Assembly: GCF_022539505.1 (NCBI RefSeq)
Contig: NC_061514.1
Location: 223,161,837 to 223,225,836 of the forward strand
Reading direction: 5' to 3'
Origin: Lolium rigidum
Taxonomy: Eukaryota > Streptophyta > Magnoliopsida > Poales > Poaceae
DNA: 64,000 nucleotides
Shown here: piece by piece, positions 1 to 11,266 of the stretch
How the letters are laid out: each line of letters opens with the position of its first letter
Position numbering within the stretch: the stretch's first letter is position 1
The notes under the pieces: model-generated
The model's input: the letters and a program-made list of their open reading frames with translations, nothing else
What the model was told of the DNA's origin: nothing
Databases searched by the model: none
Position numbers and translations under genes: made by a program

Positions 1-356
1 CCGTACCCCTTCGCCACGTGCTTGGGCTCAGTAGGAAGACCGGTCTTGGCGTCCACCGCGGTGATTATGTCGCGAGTGGTGCCGACCCTGTTTGGGCGCC
101 GCTGCTTCCGTTTCCTCTTGGCCTCGGTAGTAGTATCCGAGCTACCCCCGGCAACGCCACTGTCGGTGGTCTCGTCGGCAGCGGCCCTCTCATCCTCACC
201 ATCGTTGTCCATCTCATCATCCCCCTCCTCCGAGGACTCGTCATCGCTGCCTGGAAGGTCCTCCAGCTGATCCGAGACCATGAGCCTGTAGTGCTCATCC
301 AACTTCCGCTGAGAAGACCCGTCAACGTCTTCGTTGGGGTCTGCAGAAGACGACAT
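1..356 (-). CDS. N-terminal part of the second CACTA ORF (TNPA / plant transposase_24-like), cut by window edge
   Basis: An ATG at 356 opens a frame that stays open to base 1, about 118 codons with no stop. The protein begins MSSSADPNED, has a long acidic Asp/Glu/Ser stretch, then a basic KRKRKQRR patch, then a region reading TTRDIITAVDAKTGLPTEP. This acidic start followed by a basic patch is typical of the second, non-catalytic ORF of grass CACTA elements, thought to bind the subterminal repeats. The C-terminal domain is outside the window, so the family call rests on composition, position and orientation. A hairpin-containing repeat lies about 530 bases upstream (886-1003) and recurs upstream of the transposase. 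Confidence 0.6.
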   Translation of the reverse strand, partial: MSSSADPNEDVDGSSQRKLDEHYRLMVSDQLEDLPGSDDESSEEGDDEMDNDGEDERAAADETTDSGVAGGSSDTTTEAKRKRKQRRPNRVGTTRDIITAVDAKTGLPTEPKHVAKGY

Positions 357-2045
357 CGCTGGCTATATCTACCTAGCACTGCACAAACTAGCATACAGTA
401 GCATCAAAAGTACTGTCACAATAATGATGAGTAATGAACTACTCAATTAAACAACCAGTAACTAATCGTGCAGCCAAAGTATATTAGTAAACAGAGTTAA
501 AACTATTTCAGTAATGAACTACTCAATTAAACACCCAGTACTGATCTGATAATAAGCTGGAATTAGTTTTTTTTCACTTTTAATGACACACAATTCAATT
601 ACAAAATTTAGTGATTGTGAATATACTTGTAGTCCTCACTAAATAGGCTGAATACCGTGCTTGATGACCTATTCTTATGCTGCCAGAAACTAACTGTCTA
701 ATGCATGTACTACTAACTCTCCAAACTGCATGCAAATTTCTCTATCATGCACACACACTTAGCCACTAACTTAAATCTACCAACATAGCAAGATTAAATA
801 CTGCTTTCTACCGCTGCTAACTAAACACAAGCAACTCTACATGATTAACACTGGTTAACTGTTACACAACTCTTCTCTACGCTGCCACGGCGAAAATTCG
901 GCATGACCTTTGCTAAAAATGGTCATGCCAGAGTGCCAGAAATTCGCCGGAACGGAAGTTAATCGACATTCCGGCGAAACATTGGCACTCAATGTACCTG
1001 CAGACATTTCTATGTTGATCAACAATTGAATTTAGCAATGCACTTCACACGCCCCAGCAAGAATAACTAATGCATCCGGCGAGGACTTCACTGGCCACTG
1101 TAGATTTTTTCTTCCTTCAATTTCAGAATTTCAGTTACGTCAATGCAACAGGGAATCCTAAACAAGAAGGAATACTAGATGCATAAAAGTTCATATATAT
1201 CAAACAGGTTTTGCTTGGTTCAATGCATTTGTAATTAGTTCCAACTTGTTTGGGCCCCTAGAATCTCACTGCCAACCAGAGTATACACAAGATCATCAGA
1301 ACGCCACGAGACGAAAGGATTAGAAGATCAACCTGTCCCAGAAAAATAAAACGACGACAGGATCATAAGTTGCACTTAAATTTAAATTTCTACGTTCAAT
1401 CATTGCAGCAGCTCAGCCAGCTGCTCGAATTGGCAGGCACACATCTTCAATATCCTGACACCCTCACTAGCTGTCCCTTGACCAACTATTTACACTAAAT
1501 TTGCTTGCTTGTAAAGATGACAGCAGAGGACACCAAAGAAATTTTGTGACAGCCCTTAGCTGGAACTGCACATGCATGTCGGCTGATACGAAAAGAGCAA
1601 ATAATTAAGAATGGAGTAACGTGCTAGCCTAGGCAGTACAAATATGAAGTGTGTCCTGGGGCATCCATTACTGAAAATTAATAGGAATAATGGATGATGT
1701 GGTACTAGGGAAGTGTTGCAACATATAGCACACAATATCAGTGAATCAGCCCAAAATATATGTAAAATATAGCCATAGGCGCAACACTATATGCAATCTA
1801 ATGCAACCCCTCCGATCTAATGCTATCCCCAATTTGTTGCCACTATTGAGAGCTGTTCAATATGCTACTGTCAAGTTACTTAAACCCCATATTCCAATTG
1901 AAAATCAGAAAATGAACTGCCGGCTTTTCCAATCGAGTTACTTAATTGCTGCATTGTTACCCATAGATCAGGAATGCTACCCAGCATTTCCAAGAAAGCA
2001 AGAAGAACATGCACAATTCGCAAAAAGGACGGCGCGACCGTGAAG
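357..2045. other. Non-coding spacer of the CACTA element
   Basis: AT-rich DNA with many stops in all frames and no convincing exon. The only clear structure is the hairpin-bearing repeat at 886-1003. A plus-strand frame at 1741-2043 (100 codons) has no recognisable domain and looks accidental. Confidence 0.6.
886..1003 (-). repeat. Hairpin-bearing repeat module, copy 1, upstream of the second CACTA ORF
   Basis: About 118 bases that recur, with some substitutions, at 6576-6693. The module contains two inverted repeats: GCATGACC paired with GGTCATGC, and CGCCGGAA paired with TTCCGGCG. It lies on the 5' side of the minus-strand ORF that starts at 356. Confidence 0.7.
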
Positions 2046-2049
2046 CTAG

Positions 2050-2500
2050 GCTAGGGCGAGATGCAGGCGGGGTGCGACAGCGACGACGGTAATGAATCTA
2101 GGGAGAGAGGGAGGGGGCGCACCTGCGGTGGAGACAGCAGCGACGGCAGCAGATCGACGGCGGCCGTGGGGGTGGGGGACAGCAGCGACGGCGGCCTCCT
2201 TCCTCCTGCTAGTGGCCGACGATGGCGGCCTCCTTCCTCCTGCTGATGGCGGCCTCCTTCCTCCTGCTGGTGGCTGACGAACTGGTGGCACGGCGGCGGA
2301 GGTCTGGTGGAGGCGGCGACGGTGAGGAAGGAGGAGAGGGGAACGACGGTGTAGAGGGGAGAGAGGGAGGCAGGGGAGAGTGGCGCACCTGCGGTGGAGG
2401 GATCGACGGCGGCAAGGGAGAGGAGAGGGAGTCGCGCGGCGGCGACGGCGGATCGACGGCGGTCGATTTGGGGGGAACGACAGACGCGCGGCCACCAAAA
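2050..2500. repeat. GC-rich low-complexity block with short tandem repeats
   Basis: Strongly purine/GC-biased sequence rich in GGCGG and GGAGAG. A 21-base unit beginning GGCGGCCTCCTTCC occurs three times, at 2190-2210, 2224-2244 and 2248-2268. Long frames on both strands here (arginine-, proline- and serine-rich) follow from the composition and are not supported as genes. Confidence 0.7.
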
Positions 2501-2519
2501 CGACTAAGTCGTGGACGCT

Positions 2520-2625
2520 TTACCCCCGGCGTTTTGCTGTAAACGCCGGCGGTAACGTTTGAGCCACTAACAGGTGGGCCCAAGTGCATGTACCACCGGC
2601 GAAATCGACCAATTCGCCGGGGATA
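2520..2625. repeat. Internal copies of the CACTA subterminal palindrome
   Basis: Contains CCCCCGGCG ... CGCCGGCGGTAA and, 40 bases on, CCGGCGAA ... TTCGCCGG. These are the same inverted-repeat units that make up the subterminal region at 7148-7520, but they lie between the two ORFs. Confidence 0.6.
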
Positions 2626-2679
2626 ACAGGTGACACCATATTAATTCCGTAAACCCTGTTCATTATACAAAATCGATTC

Positions 2680-2747
2680 GCTAGCACAGTGGTTCCAGTC
2701 GCTTCTGCACAGCCGAAGCACCCAGGGTTCGAATCCCTGTGGGTGCA
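2680..2747 (+). other. tRNA-like pol III module (SINE-like) inside the CACTA element
   Basis: TAGCACAGTGG at 2682-2692 matches a tRNA A box. GGTTCGAATCC at 2726-2736 is a perfect B box, at the normal A-to-B spacing. The B box sits in the loop of a strong stem (GCACCC with GGGTGC around AGGG/CCCT), as in a tRNA T arm. A T-rich run starts at 2760 and could terminate pol III. It does not fold as a complete functional tRNA that I can see, so a tRNA-derived SINE head or tRNA relic is more likely. Confidence 0.5.
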
Positions 2748-3014
2748 AAAAAGGCACCCTTTTTTTTTCTTTTCTTAAGACCCTTTTTTATTGTTTCTAG
2801 TTATTTAGATAAATTGTAAAGTCCTTTGGCAACATCCGATAAAATAAACCAATGAAGGATAAATTGCGAGACATAAATTGATGATTTTAATTCTTGAATG
2901 AATTCAAAGTACTTTCGGCGAGATCCGATAAAAAACCAAGACATAAATTTAGGATACACTTGAGAAGGACAAATGGTTGTTCGAGAGATAATTATTATAA
3001 ATACACAAATGACT

Positions 3015-6000
3015 TCAAAGTCCCTTCCGCTTGGTCCTTGTGACCCCACCGGTATCGTCGCGACTCCTTGTGTACGGAGGAACACTTGACCTAGGTAGCG
3101 TCGTCCTTCTTCTTCTTAGTGTGTAGGTTCTATCGTCTTCATCGGGTTCTTCCATCATTGGGTCTCCGACGAGGCCGTCGAAGTCTTGCTCGTCGGCAAC
3201 TCCATCCATTCCGACGAGGGCCCTTTTTCCTCTCCTTACGACAACACGGCCGGGCCTTGACGGGTCGGTTATGAAGAAGCATTGCTCGACGTGCTTAGCC
3301 AATACCCAAGGCTCATTTTGCGCGGTGGGGTTCTTGGTCTTGGATTTGGGGGGCAGTCGCATGGTGGTGACATACGCATCTTCTTTTGTGACGTCTGTAG
3401 CCCATCTGACACGAAACATCGGTAGCTTCTCCCCGACGTAGTCGAGCTCCCGATTTCCTCGATCCTTCCGTAGTACCTTTTCTTCTCTTCACCCGTGTAC
3501 GATTCCATCGTCACACCCGAGTTCCGATAGTCGCTTCTGTTGTCTCTCTCCTCTCGTGGAGAATGTGTAACCATTGATGTCGTATTTCGATAAGTCATGA
3601 GGTTGGGGGCGGGCCCACAAGACAAGGCTAATATCATTTTGTCTACGCCGCTTGCCATTGGTGGGGGATTGGCATCAATCTGGTCTTTGAACCAGCTCGC
3701 GAAAGAGGAGTTGTGCGCTCTAAATACCTCTTCTTCCGTCATCGGCTTGTCAGCCCTTCTCTTGATCATGTTTATGTGCTGATCCACCCAAGGCTCTACC
3801 TCGTTCATGTGCTGTAGTGCTACTAAGTGGGCCCTATTAAAGTCTGTTCTCCTATCATCTTGATCCGCGTCGAGTTCCCTCCTGCCACCGTTGTGGCCTA
3901 CTCCCTCGAATCTGCCGAGGTGCTTGTTGGCGGGCAATCCAACCGGATGTGGGTCGTCCTCGTTTAAATAATTCTTGCGGAAAGAGATGCACTCCTCGGT
4001 GAGAAAGCCCCGGACGATGCTTCCATCCGGATGTGCCCTGTTACGAACGTATCCTTTGATGAAGCCATTCATTCTTTCTAACGCCATCATGTTGTGAAGG
4101 AACGCGGGCCCAAGATCCTCGATATCGTCCACTATATGCACCAGCAGATGGACCATGATGTCAAAGAATGCGGGCGGGAAGTACATCTCCATCTCGCATA
4201 GGATGGTGACGATCTCTTCCTGCAGCCTCCCGAGTTTCTTGACGGTTATCGACTTTCGAGTGATGACGTCGAAGACGTTACATAGGTCGGCCAGCGTCGC
4301 ACGAACGTGCGGTTCCATTATCCCTCGGATAGCAACCGGAAGTATCCGCGTCATCATGACATGACAGTCATGAGACTTCATCCCGCTGAAGATTTTTTTC
4401 GTCGGGTCCAGCCATCTGCGTATCAGCCCCGCGTAGCCTAGGGGAAATTTGACTTCTAGTAGGCACTTGAAGAATTGTTCGAGCTCATCGGGATTTAGAG
4501 TGAAGCAGGAGGGGCGAGGAGTTTCGCGCTGCTTGGCCACCCTTTTGCGTTTGCGACCATCCGTTTCCTCCTCCTCGGTTTCCTGGTCAACCCGGGCGAA
4601 ATGAAGCTCTTTTCCGATATCAAGGGCCATCAGGTCATGTCTTGCTTTCGACCCGTCTTTGGTCCTCTCCGGCATGTTGAGCACAGGTGCCAAGCAAGCT
4701 CTCACACACGTTCTTCGTGATATGCATGACATCAAGGCTATGAGGCGTACCGAGGATCTTCCAGATGACGGCAAGTCCCAAAACACGGACCTCCTTTTCC
4801 ATACCCCCAAGAGCGGCCCGGGTTCCTTTTTCTTTCTCTTGTCTCCTTTCTTCCGCTTCTGCATCTTTATCTTACCCGCCGGAGGGCAGTCTTTCCAGCT
4901 TTTTCAACGGAGTATCTATCTCTTCGCCGCTTCTCCTAGGTGGAGGTCCCTCGACCTCATCCTTCCCATTGAACAGGTCTCCACGCTTCCTCCACGGGTC
5001 ATTCTTGGGAAGCCACATTCGATGCCTCATGTAGACGGTTTTTGAAGACCCGGGATCCTTACCCAGCTGTAAAAACGGCGTCTTTTCCATGCACCTCACA
5101 CATGCCTTGTGTCCGTGGCACACCCGGCACGCGATATATCCGTATCCAAGATAGTCCTGCACCGTCGTCAACGCGTGCGGCTTTCATACGGAAAGTTTCT
5201 TGTCCGTAGGCGTCCCAAGTTTCTATCCCTTCCTCCCACAGAGTGACTAGCTCCTCCTTCAATAGCTCCGGATACAGAGTTGATATCGCTCCCCGGCTGC
5301 GTCGGCCCTTGGATTAGCATACTCATGTGTATGTACTTCTTCTTCGGGCATAGCCATGGAGGGAGGTTGTACATCCATACAAACACGGGCCAGGTGCTGT
5401 GCTTGCTGCTTTGGTTCCCAAACGGATTGAGTCCGTCGGTGCTCGCACCCAACCTGATGTTCCTTGGTTCTTTCCCGAATTCTTCGTAATACTCATCGTC
5501 TAATGTTTTCCACTGGCTTGCATCCGAAGGGTGTGTTAGCACCGGGTTTTCAACCTGCTCCACATCACGCATCACCACCTCCTTTCTTTCCGCGTGCCAG
5601 CGCATGAGCTTTGCTTCCTTGGGGTCCACGAAGTACCGCTGCAGACGGGGCATGAGCGGGAAGTACCACACAACTTTTCGAGGAGATTTTCTTGTCCCTC
5701 TCTTGTATCGAGATTCGCCACACTCGTGGGCATGTATCGAGATTGGCATGCTCGTTCCGATATATTACGCAATCACTAATGCATGCGTGGTATTTCCGGT
5801 GCGGTAAATCGAGAGGGCACACGATTTTCTTGGCCTCCCGTAGGCTACCGGCACACGTGTTATCTTTAGGAAAGTGGATCTTCAAGTATCCGAAGAGTTC
5901 GTCCACGCTTGTGTCCGTCCATTTGTGCTTTGCCTTCATCTCCATAATATCGAGAGCGTATCTCAGACGGCTCTCCTTCGTCCCACGAGCTACATCGTAC

Positions 6001-6524
6001 AACGGAGTTCTCGAGTCTACCTCGAGTTGATCCAGCTTAGCCTTCCGTCTACCAGCGATTTTGGGGTCGGTCGATGTGTTGCTGAGAAGAAGTTCCTGAA
6101 CATGACGGTCCTGCACGGCCGCGGTTAGCGGGGTATTTCTACTCATGTCCTCGTCGGCCGCATGTTCTTCCCGGCCTTCTTGATCACCATCAACGTGTGC
6201 GCCATCCTCTTCAACCTCCTCTCCATTTTCGTGTGGGGCATCCTCTCCATCACCTTCATTATCATCATCTCCACCATCATCATCTCCATCATCATCACCA
6301 TCGATATCATCATCTCCATCATCACTCATCCACTGAGTATGCCCCTCCATGAAACTATACCTGAGCAGGTGTTGATTCACTATGCCTGAGAAGGGGTCAA
6401 ACAACGATCCTAGCTTGCATCTTCGACAAGGACACATTATATCCTTTCGATTATTTTGATACATGTCGGCCGTCGCGCGTTCCACGTATCTATCCACGAC
6501 GCTTTCCCTCATCGCGATGACCAT
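3015..6524 (-). pseudogene. tnp2-type CACTA transposase, frameshifted
   Basis: Reading starts at 6524 with an N-terminal transposase-associated domain (CPCRRCKLG motif near residue 30), followed by a long Asp-rich linker. Next come the TNP2 catalytic region, with blocks such as RKVVWYFPLMPRLQRYF, and C-terminal DUF4218- and DUF4216-like parts (FHNMMALERMNGFIKGY-type block near 4080). The frame is broken at least four times: a one-base insertion near 5725; shifts near 5270, 5165 and 4870; a scrambled stretch near 4680-4780; and another shift near 3430, after which the C-terminal part continues to 3015. In an intact element the product would cut and join the CACTA ends. I see no intron that explains the breaks, so this copy is dead. 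Confidence 0.88.
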
Positions 6525-6575
6525 CGCCGCCTACAAGACAAGATCGATAATTGATTACACCGCCGTCTCGATTTT

Positions 6576-6693
6576 CACGGAAAAAATTCGGCATGACCTT
6601 TGCTAAATATTGTCATGCTGGAGTTCCAAAATTCGCCGGAACGGAAGTTAATCAACATTCCGGCAAAAACATTGGCAACTCAATGTTCCTGCA
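6576..6693 (-). repeat. Hairpin-bearing repeat module, copy 2, just upstream of the transposase start
   Basis: Matches 886-1003 almost end to end, with the same order of inverted repeats. The transposase start codon is at 6524, so this copy sits about 50 bases upstream of it on the minus strand, where a promoter or 5' leader would be expected. Confidence 0.7.
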
Positions 6694-6880
6694 CGCGTAA
6701 ACAAATGGAAAACAATGCATTTACATATATGGACCACCTTTTGCCACCACTAGTACTAGTGATATAACCGCGAATTTTCGCCAACATATGAACATTCCAC
6801 TCATTTAGTTATGTACCTATTAGTTGCCGCGACGTCCAAAAGCACCCGAGAGACGCCACACGTCGACTTTAATGCTTGAG

Positions 6881-6962
6881 AGATCTAGAGATCTAAGAAA
6901 TGGAGAGATCTACCTAGATCTAGTGGAAAAGGTGGTGGGAGGACATAGATCTAGATCTAGAT
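6881..6962. repeat. Cluster of AGATCTAG palindromes
   Basis: The palindromic octamer AGATCTAG, or its core AGATCT, recurs about seven times in 80 bases, ending in an uninterrupted ATAGATCTAGATCTAGAT run. It lies between the transposase 5' end and the subterminal repeats and could be a binding-site cluster or a simple repeat. Confidence 0.6.
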
Positions 6963-7147
6963 TATGCAAATCATGCTAGAGGGGCTAGGTAGTGCATGAT
7001 TTGCTCAAATACATCATATTTTATTGGTTGAAATAGCTAAAATGGGTGGGGGAATGAGCTAACTAGTGCTTGGGTTGATTTGCCATCACATATGAGTGTG
7101 TGTGGGTGGTGGTAGGTGGCTGGTCGAATTAAATGGACATGCCCAGG

Positions 7148-7520
7148 TTACCGCCGACGCCTACAACCCAAAATGCCAGGGGTAGGGCACGTTACCGCCG
7201 GCGCCTACAACATAAAACGCCGGCGGTAAGTTAAGGCCAGGTGGCCCACCCTGGCTCGGCAATACCGCCGGCATCTAGTGCGCGCGTTCGCCGGCGGTAG
7301 AGCCCAGTATCCCCGGCGCTTTGGGCCCAATACGCCGGCGGTAAGGCTAGGCCCAAATGGGACCCCGCGGCCCATTGCACCCCGGCGCCTCAATTTTCGT
7401 TTCGCCGGCGGTACAGGAGCTACCCCCGGCGCCTTCCTACGTGTTCGCCGGCGGTACTGTTAGGCCCCCCTGGAAGGTATTACCGCCGGCATCTTCAGCT
7501 CGTATTTGCCGGCGGTAAGG
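7148..7520. repeat. CACTA subterminal repeats, about seven units
   Basis: Each unit is itself an imperfect inverted repeat of the form (T)ACCGCCGGCG, 15-20 bases, CGCCGGCGGTA. Units begin near 7149 (degenerate), 7192, 7263, 7308, 7379, 7424 and 7480. In En/Spm elements such repeats are bound by the TNPA-type protein and lie next to the terminus, as here (end at 7550). Confidence 0.85.
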
Positions 7521-7550
7521 AGTGCGGCTATAAGCCTTTCCCTAGTAGTG

Positions 7551-8899
7551 ACGGAAGGAGAGACGGAGAGGGGCCAAGGTGGCCCCACACCCTAGGGCGG
7601 CGCGACCAGGAGGGGGGCGCGCCGGCCTGTGGGGTGGGCCCCACGGGCGCCCTCCGACTCTGCCCCTTTGCCTATGTATTCTGTCCGTCGCGAAAACCCT
7701 AGTACCGAGAGCCACAATACGAAAAAGTTACTGTGACGCCGCCGCCGCCAATCCCATCTCGGGGGATTCAGGAGATCGCCTCCGGCACCCTGCCGTAGAG
7801 GGGAAATCACCGAAGGACTCTACATCATCATGCCTGCCTCCGGATTGATGCGTGAGTAGTTCATGCTTGGACTATGGGTCCATAGCAGTAGCTAGATGGT
7901 TGTCTTCTCCTCTTGTTCTATCATGTTTATATCTTGTGAGCTGCCTAACATGATCAAGATCGTCTATTTGTAATGCTACATGTTGTGTTTGTTGGGATCC
8001 GATGAATATGGAATACTATGTCAAGTTGATTATTGATCTATCATATATGTGTTGTTTATGATCTTGCATGCTCTCCGTTGCTAGTAGAGGCTCGGCCAAG
8101 TTGATACTTGTAACTCCAAGAGGGAGTATTTATGCTCGATAGTGGGTTCATGCCTCCATTGAATCTTGGATAGTGACGAAAGTTCTAAGGTTATGGATGT
8201 GTCTGTTGCCACTAGGGATAAAACATCAATGCTTTGTCTAAGGATATTTGTGTTGATTACATTACGCACGCATACTTAATGCAATTGTCTGTGGTTTGCA
8301 ACTTAATACTGGAAGGGGTGCGGATGCTAACCCGAAGGTGGACTTTTTAGGCATAGATGCATGGTGGATAGCGGTCTATGTTCTTTGTCGTAATGACCTA
8401 AGTAAATCTCATATTAGTAATCATGATATGTATGTGCATTGTTATGCCCTCTCTATTTGTCAATTGCCCCACTGTAATTTGTTCACCCAACATGCTATTT
8501 ATCTTATTGGAGAGACACCACTAGTGAATTGTGGACCCCGGTCCATTCTTTTACATCTGAAATACAATCTACTGCAATCTCTATTCTCTGTTGTTCTTCA
8601 CAAGCAAACATCATTCTCCACACCATACGTTTAATCCTTTGTTTACAGCAAGCCGGTGAGATTGACAACCTCACTGTTAAGTTGGGGCAAAGTATTTTGA
8701 TTGTGTTGTGCAGGTTCCACGTTGGCGCCGGAATCCCTGGTGTTGCGCCGCACTACACTCTTTCACCAACAACCTTCACGTGGCCTTCATCTCCTACTGG
8801 TTCGATAAACCTTGGTGTCTTACTGAGGGAAACTTGCTGCTGTACGCATCACACCTTCCTCTTGGGGTTCCCAACGGACGTGTGCTTCACGTGTCATCA
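7551..8899 (+). repeat. Element A 5' LTR, 5' end missing because of the CACTA insertion
   Basis: Aligns by eye with the later part of the LTRs at 13190-14783 and 18477-20078, from the ACCGAAGGAG region to the end. It ends at CATCA 8899, followed by a short AT-rich spacer and the primer site. Confidence 0.85.
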
Positions 8900-8909
8900 A
8901 GCTAATTTC

Positions 8910-8927
8910 TGGCGCCGTTGCCGGGGA
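8910..8927 (+). promoter_or_regulatory. Primer binding site, tRNA-Asp type (element A)
   Basis: TGGCGCCGTTGCCGGGGA is the complement of the 3' end of plant tRNA-Asp(GUC), which ends CCCCGGCAACGGCGCCA. The same site follows the 5' LTRs of elements B and C. Confidence 0.85.
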
Positions 8928-9111
8928 GATCAAGACACGCTGCAAGGGGATTCTCTCACATCCAATCTCTTTACTTTGTTTATTGTGTTGCTTTACTTTA
9001 TTTTATTTTCCGTTTTGGTTGCTTTCTTTATATCAAAAACACACAAAAATTAGTTACTAGTTTTACTTTATTTAATTCTGTTCTGCCTAGTTTATTTTTA
9101 TTACTGTTAAA

Positions 9112-11266
9112 ATGAATACTCCTGAGAACACTAAGTTGTGTGATTTCACTAGCACCAATAATAATGACTTTATATGCACTCCTATTGCTCCACCTGCTAC
9201 TACAGCAGAATTCTATGAAATTAAACCTGCTTTACTAAATCTTGTTATGAGAGAGCAATTTTCTGGTGTTAGTTCTGATGATGTTGCTACCCATCTTAAT
9301 AATTTTTTTGAACTTTGTGAAATGCAAAAGTATAAGGATGTAGATGGAGACATTATAAACTGAAATTGTTTCCTTTCTCCTTAAGAGGAAGAGCTAAAGA
9401 TTGGTTGCTATCTTTGCCTAAGAATAGTATTGATTCATGGACTAAATGTAAAGATGCTTTCATTGGTAGATATTATCCTCCTGCTAAAATTATATCTTTG
9501 AGAAGTAGCATAATGAATTTTAAGCAATTGGATAATGAACATGTTGCCCAAGCATGGGAAAGAATGAAATCTTTGGTGAAGAATTGCCCTACCCATGGAC
9601 TGACTACTTGGATGATCATCCAAACCTTCTATGCAGGATTAAATTTTTCTTTGAGGAACCTATTGGATTCAACTGCTGGAGGTACTTTTATGTCCATTAC
9701 TTTGGGGGCGGCAACAAAGCTTCTTGATGATATGATGATCAACTACTCTGAATGGCACACTAAAAGGAGTCCACAAGGTAAGAAGGTAAATTCTGTTGAA
9801 GAAACCTCCTCCTTGAGTGATAAGATTGATGTTATTATGTCTATGCTTGTTAATGGTAGATCTAATGTTGATCCTAATAATGTTCCTTTAGCTTCATTGG
9901 TTGCTCAAGAAGAGCATGTTGATGTGAACTTCATTAAAAATAGTAATTTCAACAACAATGCTTATAGGAATAATTTGGGTAACAACAACTATATGCCATA
10001 TCCTTCTAATAGTAGTAATTCTTATGGTAGATCTGTTTTGCCTAGTGAGGGATGCTAGAAATTGAAAGAGCTACTAAGAGCTTTATGCAATCACAATATG
10101 CGCAAAATCAATTGTTTACTAAAACTATGAATGAACAATCTGTCTTGTTGAAAAATATAGGGAATCAACTTGAAAATTTGAATATGAAAATTTCTGGTTT
10201 GCAAACTAAGCTTTCAAATGCTGAAAACCGAATCTCATACATGTCTGAGTCACAAGCTTCTTTAATTAATAAAATGGATGCTAAACCTGAGGATAATGAT
10301 AACAAAATTCTTACTACAGCAAACGCTATACAAGTTCGAATTAATGACAATATTAGATTGATGGCTGGATTGCATGCTAGGTGGGAAAGAGAGGAAAAAC
10401 TTGCTAAAGAGAATAATGTAGCTAAAATTTGGACTATTGCCACCACTAGTAATGTTGATGCTTCACATGTTGCTAAACCTCCTACTATCAATGGTAAAAT
10501 AATTGGTGTTGGCAATGTTTCTACTCCTAGTGCAAAGCGTGCAAAATTGGCTGAAACTGTTTGTGATAAAAGTGCTGAAATTTTTCAGAATATTGGGGAC
10601 ATCGATCCCATTGCTTTAGATCATAATGGTTTAGATTTTTATGATTGTCATATCTCTGAAGTTATTAAGTTCTTGCAAAAACTTGCTAGAAGTCCTAATG
10701 CTAGTGCTATAAACTTGGCCTTTACAAAACATATTACAAATGCTCTCATTAAAGCTAGAGAAGAGAAATTAAAACTTGAAACTTCTATTCCTAGGAAGTT
10801 GGAAGATGGTTGGGAGCCCATCATTAAAATGAAGGTCAATGATTTTGATTGTAATGCTTTATGTGATCTTGGTGCAAGTATTTCTGTTATGCCTAAGAAA
10901 CTCTATGATATGCTTGACTTACCACCATTGAAACATTGTTATTTGGATGGTAATCTCGCTGATAAATCTATAAAGAAACCTTTGGGGAAGATTGATAATG
11001 TTCACATTACGGTTAACAATAACCTTGTCCCCGTTAATTTTGTTGTCTTGGATATTGAATGCAATGCATCTTGTCCTATTATTTTGGGAAGACCCTTTCT
11101 TCGAACTGTTGGTGCTATTATTGATATGAAGGAAGGAAATATTAAGTATCAATTCCCTCTTAAGAAAGGTATGGAACACTTCCCTAGAAAGAGAATGAAG
11201 TTACCTTTTGATTCTATTATTAGAACCAATTATGATGTTGATGCTTCATCTCTTGATAATACTTGA
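9112..11266 (+). pseudogene. gag-protease of element A, frameshifted
   Basis: Starts at the ATG at 9112 (MNTPENTKLCDF). The gag domain includes LRGRAKDWLLSLP and WTKCKDAFIGRYYPP blocks typical of plant retrotransposon gag. A one-base loss in an A run near 9358 stops the first frame, and reading resumes at 9366. A second break near 10050 moves it to the frame 10052-11266. After an Asn-rich linker and a coiled-coil-like stretch comes an aspartic-protease-like domain with the LCDLGASISVMPKKLY block (near 10860-10905) and IILGRPFLRT (near 11080). The frame ends at 11266 without any RT, so the element codes only for gag and protease. Confidence 0.85.

Larger units (their letters stand above)
1..7550 (-). 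mobile_element. CACTA (En/Spm-like) DNA transposon, one end and most of the body
   Basis: The outer end at 7541-7550 is CCTAGTAGTG, the complement of the CACTA-type terminus CACTACTAGG. Inside it lie about seven subterminal repeat units (7148-7520). A tnp2-type transposase (6524 to 3015, minus) and the start of a second ORF (356 leftwards, minus) follow in the order usual for grass CACTA elements. The other terminus lies left of the window. Sequence right of 7550 matches the middle of the LTR that also occurs at 13190-14783, so the element inserted into that LTR; the adjoining 3 bases, ACG, should be one copy of its 3-bp target duplication. The transposase is broken, so this copy is not autonomous. 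Confidence 0.9.

Noticed and set aside
2046..2498. 150-codon Arg/Pro/Ser-rich frame on the minus strand
   Set aside because: Composition-driven frame over a GC-rich tandem repeat block; similar long frames exist in several other frames of the same stretch and none has a domain.
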